Shown: piece after piece, positions 23,055 through 30,095 of the stretch
How positions within the stretch are numbered: position 1 is the stretch's first letter
Layout: each line of letters opens with the position of its first letter
NCBI GenBank assembly: GCA_964616015.1
Contig: CAZTTC010000021.1
Location: 1-30,095, forward strand
Length of the DNA: 30,095 bases
Direction of reading: 5' to 3'
Origin: Methylibium sp964616015
GTDB taxonomy: Bacteria; Pseudomonadota; Gammaproteobacteria; Burkholderiales; Burkholderiaceae_C
Made by a program: the position numbers and the translations under genes
Notes under the pieces: generated by a model
Database searches by the model: none
Told to the model about the DNA's origin: nothing
The model's input: only the letters and a program-made list of their open reading frames with translations

Positions 23055-24016
23055 TGAAGGCCCGCGCCCGACGCCAGCGCCAGCGCGGCGCCGCCCTGCT
23101 GGCGGCGATGGTGATCGTCACGCTGGTCGCGACGCTGGCCGCCGCGATGGTCTGGCAGCAGTGGCGCGCGGTGCAGATCGAGGCGGCCGAGCGCTCGCGC
23201 GCCCAGGCCCACTGGATCCTGACCGGCGCCGTCGACTGGGCCCGGCTCATCCTGCGCGAGGACGCGCGCTCGGGCCGGCCGACCTCGCTGGGCGAGCCGT
23301 GGTCCACGCCGCTGGCCGAGGCCAAGCTGTCGACCTTCCTGGCCATCGACCGCGACAACACCGACGACGCGCCCGAGGCTTTCCTGTCCGGCTCGATCAC
23401 CGACATGCAGGCGCGCTACAACCTGCGCCGGGTGATCGAGGTCGCGGGGCAGGAGGCCCAGGACGAGGAAAAGGTGCTGGCCCGCCTGCTCGAGTTCGCC
23501 GGCGCCAGCGGCACGCAGGCTCCGGCGATCGCCCGCGCGCTGCGCGACGCGTCCCCGGCGGCCGCCGCCAGCGCGCCGACCGGCGACCCGCCGCTGATGC
23601 CCGAGCGCATCGAGCAGCTGGCCTGGCTGGGCGTCGATGCCGAGACGCTGAAGCTCATCTCGCCCTATGTCACGCTGCTGCCGATCAACACCGCCGTCAA
23701 CCCGAACACCGCGTCCAAGGAAGTGCTGGCCGCGGTGATCGACGGCCTCGACCTGTCCGGCGCCGAACGGCTGGTGCAGGCACGCCAGCGCACGCCGTTC
23801 CGCAACGTGAGCGAGGTCAGCGCGCTGCTGCCGCAGACCGCCCGGCCCGACGCCACGCGGCGGCTCGACGTGAAGTCGTCCTTCTTCGAAGTCCGCGGCC
23901 GGCTGCGGCTGCAGGACCGGGTCACGGAGGAGCGCGTGCTGGTCGAGCGGCGCCAGCTCGAGATCATCCCGCTGCGCCGCCAGCGGGTGGCGGCGCTCGA
24001 CAGCGTCGGGCCCTGA
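23051..24016 (+). CDS. gspK: GspK, tip pseudopilin
   Basis: A 321-residue large pseudopilin that caps the pseudopilus. The leader ends QRG^AALLAAMVIVTLVATLAAAM and lacks Glu at +5, as expected for GspK. The large helical periplasmic part contains DMQARYNLRRVIEVAGQ and the family block LLPINTAVNPNTASKEVLAA, with an ERLVQARQRTPFRNVSEV helix-hairpin-like stretch. ATG at 23051 overlaps the gspJ stop (ATGA); ATG at 23054 is an alternative with better spacing from AGGGA. It is followed by a 101-bp gap, unusual in this operon. Confidence 0.94.
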   Translation: MMKARARRQRQRGAALLAAMVIVTLVATLAAAMVWQQWRAVQIEAAERSRAQAHWILTGAVDWARLILREDARSGRPTSLGEPWSTPLAEAKLSTFLAIDRDNTDDAPEAFLSGSITDMQARYNLRRVIEVAGQEAQDEEKVLARLLEFAGASGTQAPAIARALRDASPAAAASAPTGDPPLMPERIEQLAWLGVDAETLKLISPYVTLLPINTAVNPNTASKEVLAAVIDGLDLSGAERLVQARQRTPFRNVSEVSALLPQTARPDATRRLDVKSSFFEVRGRLRLQDRVTEERVLVERRQLEIIPLRRQRVAALDSVGP

Positions 24017-24088
24017 CGGCGCGGCCGTTGCCCGGCCGACACATCGCGACGCCGACGTAAGCGCTTGATTCGCCCGGAGCGTCATCGA

Positions 24089-24102
24089 CCCCCCCCTACA
24101 AT
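24089..24102 (+). promoter_or_regulatory. Possible internal promoter before gspL with C8 tract
   Basis: Eight consecutive C residues (24089-24096) are followed directly by TACAAT (24097-24102), a good -10. Predicted +1 is near 24109, 9 nt before the gspL ATG. No -35 is evident at 17 nt; TTGATT at 24065-24070 is 26 nt away. The same gap holds a CGGCC/GGCCG hairpin (about 24024-24040). Confidence 0.35.
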
Positions 24103-24117
24103 GGATCGAGCCTCTTC

Positions 24118-25380
24118 ATGACCACGCTTGCCGTCTCGATCCCCCCGCGTCCGCGCCAGCGCGCCGGCGCCGTCACGCCGCCCGCGGCGGGATCCGGCGA
24201 ACTCGCCTACGCGCTCAGCAACGACGGCCTGAGCGTGCACCGCGAAGGCCGCGCCGCGCCCGCCCTGCTGCCCAAGGCCGACCAGGTGGTGGCCGTGCTG
24301 GCGGCGCCCGACATCAGCTGGCATCGCATCACCTGTCCCAAGGCCCAGTCGACGCGCATGGCCGCAGCACTGGCCGGCCTGCTGGAAGAAGCGGTGCTCG
24401 ACGATGCCGGCCAGCTCCACTTCGCGCTGGCGCCCGGCGCCAAGGGCGGCGAGTCCACCTGGGTGGCCGCGACCGACCGCGCCTGGCTGGCCGGCGAGAT
24501 CGCCGCGCTCGAGAAAGCCGGCCTGCGCATCGACCGCGTCGTGCCCGGCGCCTGGCCCGACGAGCCGGCCACCGGCCACTTCGCCGAGACCCACGACGAC
24601 AACGGCTCCGGTGTCGGCGGCCTGGGGCTGTCGCTGACCTGGGCCCACATCGACGGCGTGGCCTGCTGGCCGCTGCAGGGCGGGCTGGCCCGCGCGCTGC
24701 TGCCGCAACCGCTGCCGCCCGACGCGCGCTTCACCGCCACGGCCGCCGTCGCCGCGCCGGCCGAGCGCTGGCTGGGCGCCACCGTGCGGGTGCAATCGCC
24801 CGGCGCGCAGGCGCTGAACGCCGCGCGCTCGCTGTGGAACCTGCGGCAGTTCGGGCTGGCACCGCGCCATCGCGGCCTGAGCGCCCTGCGCGAAGCCTGG
24901 CGGCGATTTCGCGGGTCGACCTGGCGGCCGGTGCGCCTGGGCCTCGTGACGCTGGTCGCGGTGACGCTGATCGGCCTGAATCTCGCCGCCTGGCAGCAGC
25001 GCGGCACCCTGGTCGCCAAGCGCAGCGCGATGACCGCCCTGCTGCAAACCACGCATCCTCAGGTGCGCGCCATCTACGACGCTCCGGTGCAGATGCAGCG
25101 CGAGACCGACGTGCTGCGCGCCGGTGCCGGCCGGCCGGGCGAGGCCGATTTCGAGTCGGCCCTGCAGGCCGCCGCCAGCGCCTGGCCGGCGCAGCAGCCG
25201 GTCCAGACCCTGGGCTACGAGAACGGCCGCCTGACGCTGACCGTCCCCGGCTGGACCGAGCCGCAGATCGCCGCCTTCCGCGAGGCCCTGGCGCCCAGCG
25301 GCTGGCGCGTCGAAGCGGTCGACGGTCGCGTGACCCTCAGCCGCGCGGCGCCCGGCAGCAGCGTGCCCAAGCGCACCTGA
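24118..25380 (+). CDS. gspL: GspL, inner-membrane platform protein of type II secretion
   Basis: The product (420 aa) links the ATPase GspE to the inner-membrane platform. The cytoplasmic actin-like domain (about 1-260) is diverged, with SWHRITCPKAQSTRMAAALAGLLEEAVLDD matching the family's substrate-like region. One membrane segment is at about 278-298 (LGLVTLVAVTLIGLNLAAW), and a periplasmic ferredoxin-like domain follows (about 340-415), which pairs with GspM. ATG at 24118 is the only good start. Residues 10-27 are a Pro/Ala-rich linker. It lies after the 101-bp gap in the operon, 5 bp before gspM. Confidence 0.93.
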   Translation: MTTLAVSIPPRPRQRAGAVTPPAAGSGELAYALSNDGLSVHREGRAAPALLPKADQVVAVLAAPDISWHRITCPKAQSTRMAAALAGLLEEAVLDDAGQLHFALAPGAKGGESTWVAATDRAWLAGEIAALEKAGLRIDRVVPGAWPDEPATGHFAETHDDNGSGVGGLGLSLTWAHIDGVACWPLQGGLARALLPQPLPPDARFTATAAVAAPAERWLGATVRVQSPGAQALNAARSLWNLRQFGLAPRHRGLSALREAWRRFRGSTWRPVRLGLVTLVAVTLIGLNLAAWQQRGTLVAKRSAMTALLQTTHPQVRAIYDAPVQMQRETDVLRAGAGRPGEADFESALQAAASAWPAQQPVQTLGYENGRLTLTVPGWTEPQIAAFREALAPSGWRVEAVDGRVTLSRAAPGSSVPKRT

Positions 25381-25385
25381 ATCCC

Positions 25386-25895
25386 ATGGCCAGCCTTGCC
25401 CTGCCTCCGTCGGTGGTCGCGCTGCGCGAGCAGCTGCAGGTCCGCTGGTCCCGACTCGCGAGGCGCGAGCGCCGGCTGGTCGGCGGCGTGCTGGCGCTGG
25501 TCGGGCTGGCGCTGCTGTGGATGATCGCCGTGCAGCCGGCCTGGCGCACGCTGCGCGACACGCCGGCCCAGATCGACACCGTCGAGCAGCAGCTGCAGCA
25601 GATGCAGCGCCTGGCGGCCGAAAGCCGCGAGCTGCGCGCGCTGCCGGTGGTCCGGCAGGCGCAGGCCGAGGAAGCGCTGCGCGGCGCCACCGAGCGGCTC
25701 GGCAGCAACGCCAAGCTGACGCTGCAGGGCGAGCGCGCGACGCTCAGCCTGAGCGGTGTCTCGGGCGAGGCGCTGGCCGCCTGGCTGGGCGAGGTGCGCA
25801 GCGCCGCCCGCGCCCGGCCCGAGGAAGCCAAGCTCTCGCGCGGTCCCACCGGCTACAGCGGCACGGTGCTGCTGACTTTCGCCCGGCCCGGCTGA
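25386..25895 (+). CDS. gspM: GspM, inner-membrane platform protein
   Basis: The product (169 aa) stabilises GspL in the platform. It has a short basic cytoplasmic stretch, one membrane segment (about residues 35-52, VGGVLALVGLALLWMIAV), a coiled-coil-like helix (DTVEQQLQQMQRLAAESREL) and a small periplasmic ferredoxin-like domain (NAKLTLQGERATLSLSGVSGEALAAW is split over it). ATG at 25386 is 5 bp after the gspL stop. Confidence 0.92.
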   Translation: MASLALPPSVVALREQLQVRWSRLARRERRLVGGVLALVGLALLWMIAVQPAWRTLRDTPAQIDTVEQQLQQMQRLAAESRELRALPVVRQAQAEEALRGATERLGSNAKLTLQGERATLSLSGVSGEALAAWLGEVRSAARARPEEAKLSRGPTGYSGTVLLTFARPG

Positions 25896-25930
25896 GCCCG
25901 ACCCTTCATGCAACGCGAGGCAAGCCGCTG

Positions 25931-26848
25931 ATGGCCCGTTCCTTCAACCAGCCCTCGCGCTGGCGCACCTCGCTGTTCCGCCGGCGCCCGGCCGACCCCG
26001 CCTCGCGCGCCACCGAGTGGGGCGAGTCCACCTACGAGGGCCTGCGCTGGCAGCGCGCGCGCTCGGCGGGGCGCCGCTGGGCGATCTGGGGTGCCCTGAT
26101 CGGCTCGCTGGTGGCGGCGGTCGCCTTCGCGCCGGCCGCCTGGCTGGCGGCGGCGGTCGAGCGCGGCAGCGGCGGCCACGTGCTGCTGGCCGACGCGCGC
26201 GGCAGCCTGTGGAACGGCAGCGCGGTCGCCGTGCTGACCGGGGGCCTGGGCAGCCGCGACGCGCGCTCGCTGCCCGGCCGGCTGCAATGGACCCTGCGCT
26301 CGGCCGGCCTGGGCCTGGCGCTGAAGCTCCGGCACGACTGCTGCCTGAACGGCGAGCCGACGCTGGTCTTGAAGCCCGGCTTCGGCAGCCTCAGCACCAC
26401 GCTGCAGGGATCGCCAGGGTGGATCGGCCAGTGGCCGGCCGAGTGGCTGAGCGGCCTGGGCACGCCCTGGAACACGCTGCAGCTCGGCGGTGCGCTGCGC
26501 CTCAGCTCGCCCGGATTGACCCTGCACACGGTGCAGGGCCGCTGGCGCGTCGAGGGCCAGGCGGCGCTGGAGGTGCTGAATGCCGCATCCCGGGTGTCGA
26601 CACTCGAGCGGCTGGGCAGCTACCGTCTGCAACTCGGCAGTGATCCGGCCAATGCCGGCGCGGCGCAGCTCAACCTGAGCACCAGCGAAGGCGCGCTGCA
26701 GTTGTCGGGCCAGGGAACGCTCGGGGCCAGCGGGCTGCGATTCCGCGGCGAGGCGCGGGCGGCCGAGGCCGACGAGCCGGCGTTGACGAACCTGCTGAAC
26801 ATCATCGGACGGCGCGACGGCGCGCGGTCCGTCATAGCGATCGGATGA
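25931..26848 (+). CDS. gspN: GspN, type II secretion accessory protein
   Basis: The product (305 aa) is a bitopic inner-membrane protein found in some type II systems; its exact role is unclear. The membrane segment is at about residues 51-72 (AIWGALIGSLVAAVAFAPAAW). A periplasmic beta-rich domain follows, with ARGSLWNGSAVAVLTGG and LPGRLQWTLRS, the usual GspN motifs, and CC at DCCLNGEP. The 50 residues before the membrane segment are Arg-rich and longer than usual, with no alternative Met, GTG or TTG start seen. It overlaps gspD by 4 nt (ATGA). Confidence 0.88.
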   Translation: MARSFNQPSRWRTSLFRRRPADPASRATEWGESTYEGLRWQRARSAGRRWAIWGALIGSLVAAVAFAPAAWLAAAVERGSGGHVLLADARGSLWNGSAVAVLTGGLGSRDARSLPGRLQWTLRSAGLGLALKLRHDCCLNGEPTLVLKPGFGSLSTTLQGSPGWIGQWPAEWLSGLGTPWNTLQLGGALRLSSPGLTLHTVQGRWRVEGQAALEVLNAASRVSTLERLGSYRLQLGSDPANAGAAQLNLSTSEGALQLSGQGTLGASGLRFRGEARAAEADEPALTNLLNIIGRRDGARSVIAIG

Positions 26849-29079
26849 CCATGAGCCTGCCCCCGCAACGTCCGCCACGAGCCGCCCGCAGACAGCGCGC
26901 GTTGCGCTCCCTCGCCGCCGCCTGCGCCTTCGGCCTGACGCTGACCGCGCTGCCGCCGGTGCTGGCGCAGAAGGACAAGGAAAAGGCCCGCGAGCCGGTC
27001 ACGCTGAACTTCGTCAACGCCGAGATCGAAGGCGTGTCGCGCGCCATCGGCGCCATCCTCGAGCGTCAGATCGTCGTTGACCCGCGCGTCAAGGGCCAGA
27101 TCACGCTGTACAGCGAGCAGCCGCTGCAGCCGCGCGAGGCCTACCTCAATTTCCTGGCGGCGCTGCGCGGCCTGGGCTTCACGGTGGTCGAGGTCGCGGG
27201 CCTGCTGAAGGTCGTGCCCGAAGCCGACGCCAAGCTGCAGACCGGCACCGTGTCGGTCGGCACCGTCACGCGCCAGGGCGACCAGATCATCACGCAGATC
27301 TTCCGCCTGAACCACGAGAACGCCGCGAACCTGGTGGCCGTGCTGCGGCCGCTGATCAGCCCCAACAACACGATCAACGCCAACCCGGGCAACAACACCC
27401 TGGTCATCACCGACTACGCCGACAACCTGCAGCGCATCGCCAAGGTCATCGCGACCATGGACGTGCCGGCCAACACCGACGTCGACGTGATCCCGCTGAA
27501 GAACGCGGTGGCCGCCGACATCGCGGTTCTGGTGCAGCGCCTGTCGGACACCAGCACCGTGCAGGGCGCGGTGCCGGCGGCCGGCACGCTGTCGGTGCTG
27601 GCCGATTCGCGCACCAACTCGCTGCTGGTGCGCGCCGCCAATCCGGCGCGGCTGGCCCAGGTGCGATCGCTGGTGGCCAAACTCGACCAGCCGGGCGCCG
27701 GCGGCGCCGGCGGCAGCAACATCTACGTTGTCTACCTGAAGAACGCCGATGCGACGCGGCTGGCCCAGGTGCTGCGCGCCGCCTTTCCCACGCCGGGCGG
27801 CGGCACGTCCGGGAGCAGTGGTCTCAGCGGCCTGTCGGGCCTCGGGCAGAACACCGCGCTCGCGCAGTCGCAGGCCAACGTGCAGGGCGCATCGTCGACG
27901 ACCGGCGGCGCCGCGCCGCAGACCACCAGCCCGGTCACGTCGGCCGCCCAGCCGCAGACCGGCGGCTTCATCCAGGCCGACCCGGCGACCAACTCGCTGA
28001 TCATCACCGCGGCCGAACCGCTGTACCGCCAACTGCGCTCGGTCATCGACCAGCTCGACTCGCGACGCGCGCAGGTCTACGTCGAGTCGATGATCGTCGA
28101 GGTCAACGCCACCAAGGCCGCCGACGTCGGCTTCCAGTGGCAGGGCCTGATCGGCAAGGACGGCGACAAGACCGGCGTGATCGCCGGCACCAACTTCGGC
28201 ACCGGCGGCAACAACATCATCAACCTGTCGGTCGCCGCGGCGGGCGGCAGCAGCGGCAGCAGCGGCAGCGCGACGCTGCCGTCGGCCGGCCTCAACGTCG
28301 GCATCATCAGGCGCTACGCCGGCATCTACACGCTGGGCGCGCTGGCGCGCTTCCTCGAAACCAACGCCGACGGCAACATCCTGTCGACGCCCAACCTGGT
28401 GACCCTGGACAACGAGGAAGCCAAGATCGTCGTCGGCCAGAACGTGCCCTTCGTGACCGGCTCCTTCACCAACACCGGCACCGGCAGCGGCGCGACCAAT
28501 CCCTTCCAGACCATCGAGCGCAAGGACGTCGGCATCACGCTGCGCGTCAAGCCGCAGATCGGCGAGAACGGCACGGTGCGCATGGTGATCTACCAGGAAG
28601 CCTCCAGCGTCGTGAACCAGAACGTCTCGCAGGGCGTGGCCGACGCGACCGCCGGCCTGGTGACCAACAAGCGCTCGGTCGAGTCGACCGTCGTCGTCGA
28701 GGACGGCGACATCCTGGTGCTGGGCGGCCTGATGCAGGACCAGTTCCAGGACAACACCAGCCGCGTGCCGGGCCTGGGCAGCATCCCCGGCATCGGTGCG
28801 CTGTTCCGCAGCGACAACCGCACGCGCACCAAGAGCAACCTGATGATCTTCCTGCGGCCAGTCGTGATGCGCAGCGTCGACCAGACCAACGCCCTGACGC
28901 TGGACCGCTACGACATGATCCGCGCCCAGCAGAAGGACGCGCAGCCGCAACCCAAGGCCCTGCTGCCCAACTACGACTCGCCGATCATCCCGCCGCTGCG
29001 CGCGCCGGGCGCCAGCTCGCCGGTCAGCGTGCCGCCGCCGCTGCAGCCGGGCGCGTCGGCGCCGTCGTCCAACAACTGA
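26845..29079 (+). CDS. gspD: GspD, outer-membrane secretin of type II secretion
   Basis: The product (744 aa) forms the multimeric outer-membrane channel. A long basic signal peptide is cleaved near residue 42 (PPVLAQ). N0 spans about 50-130 (VTLNFVNAEIEGVSRAIGAIL), then N1 (IFRLNHENAANLVAVLRPLI) and N2 (DVIPLKNAVAADIAVLVQRL). N3 follows, with a Gly/Ser/Thr/Gln-rich insertion (318-374). The secretin core includes GNILSTPNLVTLDNEEAKI, NVPFVTGSF and DVGITLRVKPQI. A Gly-Ser repeat lies at 468-475. The tail after about 690 is Pro-rich with no obvious pilotin-binding S domain. ATG at 26845 or 26851 are both possible. Cotranscribed with gspN and gspE. Confidence 0.97.
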   Translation: MTMSLPPQRPPRAARRQRALRSLAAACAFGLTLTALPPVLAQKDKEKAREPVTLNFVNAEIEGVSRAIGAILERQIVVDPRVKGQITLYSEQPLQPREAYLNFLAALRGLGFTVVEVAGLLKVVPEADAKLQTGTVSVGTVTRQGDQIITQIFRLNHENAANLVAVLRPLISPNNTINANPGNNTLVITDYADNLQRIAKVIATMDVPANTDVDVIPLKNAVAADIAVLVQRLSDTSTVQGAVPAAGTLSVLADSRTNSLLVRAANPARLAQVRSLVAKLDQPGAGGAGGSNIYVVYLKNADATRLAQVLRAAFPTPGGGTSGSSGLSGLSGLGQNTALAQSQANVQGASSTTGGAAPQTTSPVTSAAQPQTGGFIQADPATNSLIITAAEPLYRQLRSVIDQLDSRRAQVYVESMIVEVNATKAADVGFQWQGLIGKDGDKTGVIAGTNFGTGGNNIINLSVAAAGGSSGSSGSATLPSAGLNVGIIRRYAGIYTLGALARFLETNADGNILSTPNLVTLDNEEAKIVVGQNVPFVTGSFTNTGTGSGATNPFQTIERKDVGITLRVKPQIGENGTVRMVIYQEASSVVNQNVSQGVADATAGLVTNKRSVESTVVVEDGDILVLGGLMQDQFQDNTSRVPGLGSIPGIGALFRSDNRTRTKSNLMIFLRPVVMRSVDQTNALTLDRYDMIRAQQKDAQPQPKALLPNYDSPIIPPLRAPGASSPVSVPPPLQPGASAPSSNN

Positions 29080-29089
29080 GGACGCCGCG

Positions 29090-30095
29090 ATGGCCGCGCT
29101 CCGCCACCCGCTGCCCTACGCCTACGCCAAGGCGCACGCGCTGCTGCTCGAGGACAACGGCAGCCAGCTGGTGCTGTGGGCCGGCGACCAGGTGTCGCCG
29201 ACGGCGCTGAGCGAGGTGCTGCGGCTCTACGCCGTCGACGCGCTGGAGCGCGAGGCGCCGGCCACGCTGTCGCAGCGCATCGCGCGCATCTATGCCGGCG
29301 GCGAGTCCAGCGCCGCGGCGGTGATCGGCGAGGTCGAGAGCGGCGTCGACCTGTCGCGCCTGATGCAGGACCTGCCGGCCGTCGAGGACCTGCTCGAGGC
29401 CGCCAACGACGCGCCCATCATCCGCATGCTCAATGCGCTGCTGACGCAGGCCGCGAAGGACGGCGCCAGCGACATCCACATCGAGCCCTACGAGCGCAGC
29501 TCGACGGTGCGCTTCCGCGTCGACGGCAGCCTGCGCGAGGTGGTGCAGCCCAACAAGGCGCTGCACGCCGCGCTGATCTCGCGCCTGAAGATCATGGCCG
29601 AGCTCGACATCTCCGAGAAGCGCCTGCCGCAGGACGGCCGTATCTCGCTGCGCATCGGTGGCCGGGCGATCGACGTGCGCGTGTCCACGCTGCCCAGCGC
29701 GCACGGTGAACGTGCGGTGCTGCGGCTGCTCGACAAGGGCGACAGCACGCGCTTCACGCTCGAGTCGCTGGGCATGAGCGGCGAGACGCTGACCAAGTTC
29801 AAGCGCCTGATGGCGCAGCCGCACGGCATCGTGCTGGTGACCGGCCCGACCGGCTCGGGCAAGACGACGACGCTGTACGCCGGCCTGGGCCAGGTCGACT
29901 CCAGCACCACCAACGTGCTGACCGTCGAGGACCCGATCGAGTACGAGCTGCCCGGCATCGGCCAGACCCAGGTCAACCCGAAGATCGAGCTGACCTTCGC
30001 CAAGGCGCTGCGCGCGATCCTGCGCCAGGACCCGGACGTGATCATGATCGGCGAGATCCGCGACTTCGAGACCGCGCAGATCGCGATCCAGGCCT
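29090..30095 (+). CDS. gspE: GspE, type II secretion ATPase (partial, continues past the window)
   Basis: The first 335 codons of the cytoplasmic hexameric ATPase that powers pseudopilus assembly. The N-terminal domain (about 1-110) precedes the conserved NDAPIIRMLNALLTQA helix. Then come DGASDIHIEP, VRFRVDG, the Walker A box GPTGSGKT (residues 252-259), the aspartate box region VLTVEDPIEYELPGIGQ, and the Walker B region IMIGEIRD at the edge. The C-terminal part with the zinc-binding cysteines lies outside. ATG at 29090 follows GAGGAC overlapping the gspD stop. gspF is expected next. Confidence 0.97.
   Translation, partial: MAALRHPLPYAYAKAHALLLEDNGSQLVLWAGDQVSPTALSEVLRLYAVDALEREAPATLSQRIARIYAGGESSAAAVIGEVESGVDLSRLMQDLPAVEDLLEAANDAPIIRMLNALLTQAAKDGASDIHIEPYERSSTVRFRVDGSLREVVQPNKALHAALISRLKIMAELDISEKRLPQDGRISLRIGGRAIDVRVSTLPSAHGERAVLRLLDKGDSTRFTLESLGMSGETLTKFKRLMAQPHGIVLVTGPTGSGKTTTLYAGLGQVDSSTTNVLTVEDPIEYELPGIGQTQVNPKIELTFAKALRAILRQDPDVIMIGEIRDFETAQIAIQA

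Noticed and set aside
26620..28950. A 776-codon minus-strand frame opposite gspD
   Set aside because: Antisense shadow; gspD has full family motifs on the other strand.

Overview
The window looks like chromosome from a high-GC betaproteobacterium, most likely order Burkholderiales (Rubrivivax/Leptothrix/Methylibium-like). This is inferred from GC-rich codon use, the divergent pilM/PBP1A pair, the cyaY / lptM-lysA block, a classical Gram-negative porin, Coq7, and the type II secretion gene order. I found no tRNA, rRNA, CRISPR array, insertion sequence, integrase or phage gene. Nearly all the DNA is coding.

Layout. (1) 1-1090 (-): start of the pilMN type IV pilus operon, divergent from mrcA (PBP1A, +) across about 240 bp holding both promoters. 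(2) 3757-5555: cyaY (-) stands head to head with lptM-lysA (+), with only 15 bp between the start codons. (3) 5552-11455 (-): a complete dipeptide/oligopeptide-type ABC importer (binding protein, two permeases, two ATPases), with a small unrecognised lipoprotein gene between the second permease and the first ATPase. (4) 11538-13384 (-): a DUF3047-type lipoprotein and a porin of lower GC, separated by a textbook UUCG-loop terminator that abuts the lipoprotein gene's start codon. (5) 13662-17816: coq7 (+), an OsmC-family gene (-), a candidate small RNA (+), ilvA (+) and an atypical CobT-like gene (+). (6) 17845-21032 (-): gspC, a cNMP/CBS/DUF294 signalling protein and a DEDDh exonuclease, tightly packed. 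(7) 21095-30095 (+): gspG-H-I-J-K-L-M-N-D-E of a type II secretion system, running off the right edge inside gspE.

Functional themes are the cell envelope and secretion (pilus platform, peptidoglycan synthase, LptM, porin, T2SS), nutrient uptake (peptide ABC importer) and housekeeping metabolism (lysine, isoleucine, ubiquinone, iron-sulfur, possibly cobamide).

The most interesting signal is a candidate free-standing RNA at about 14885-14975. It has a promoter, a 5' hairpin, a second hairpin whose loop shows CUCCUCC (an anti-Shine-Dalgarno sequence), and a strong intrinsic terminator. It lies 75 bp upstream of ilvA, whose own Shine-Dalgarno sequence is perfectly complementary to it. Secondary points are a CobT homologue with altered catalytic motifs, closely packed or leaderless promoters at cyaY/lptM and gspC/gspG, and a C8 tract next to a possible internal promoter before gspL.
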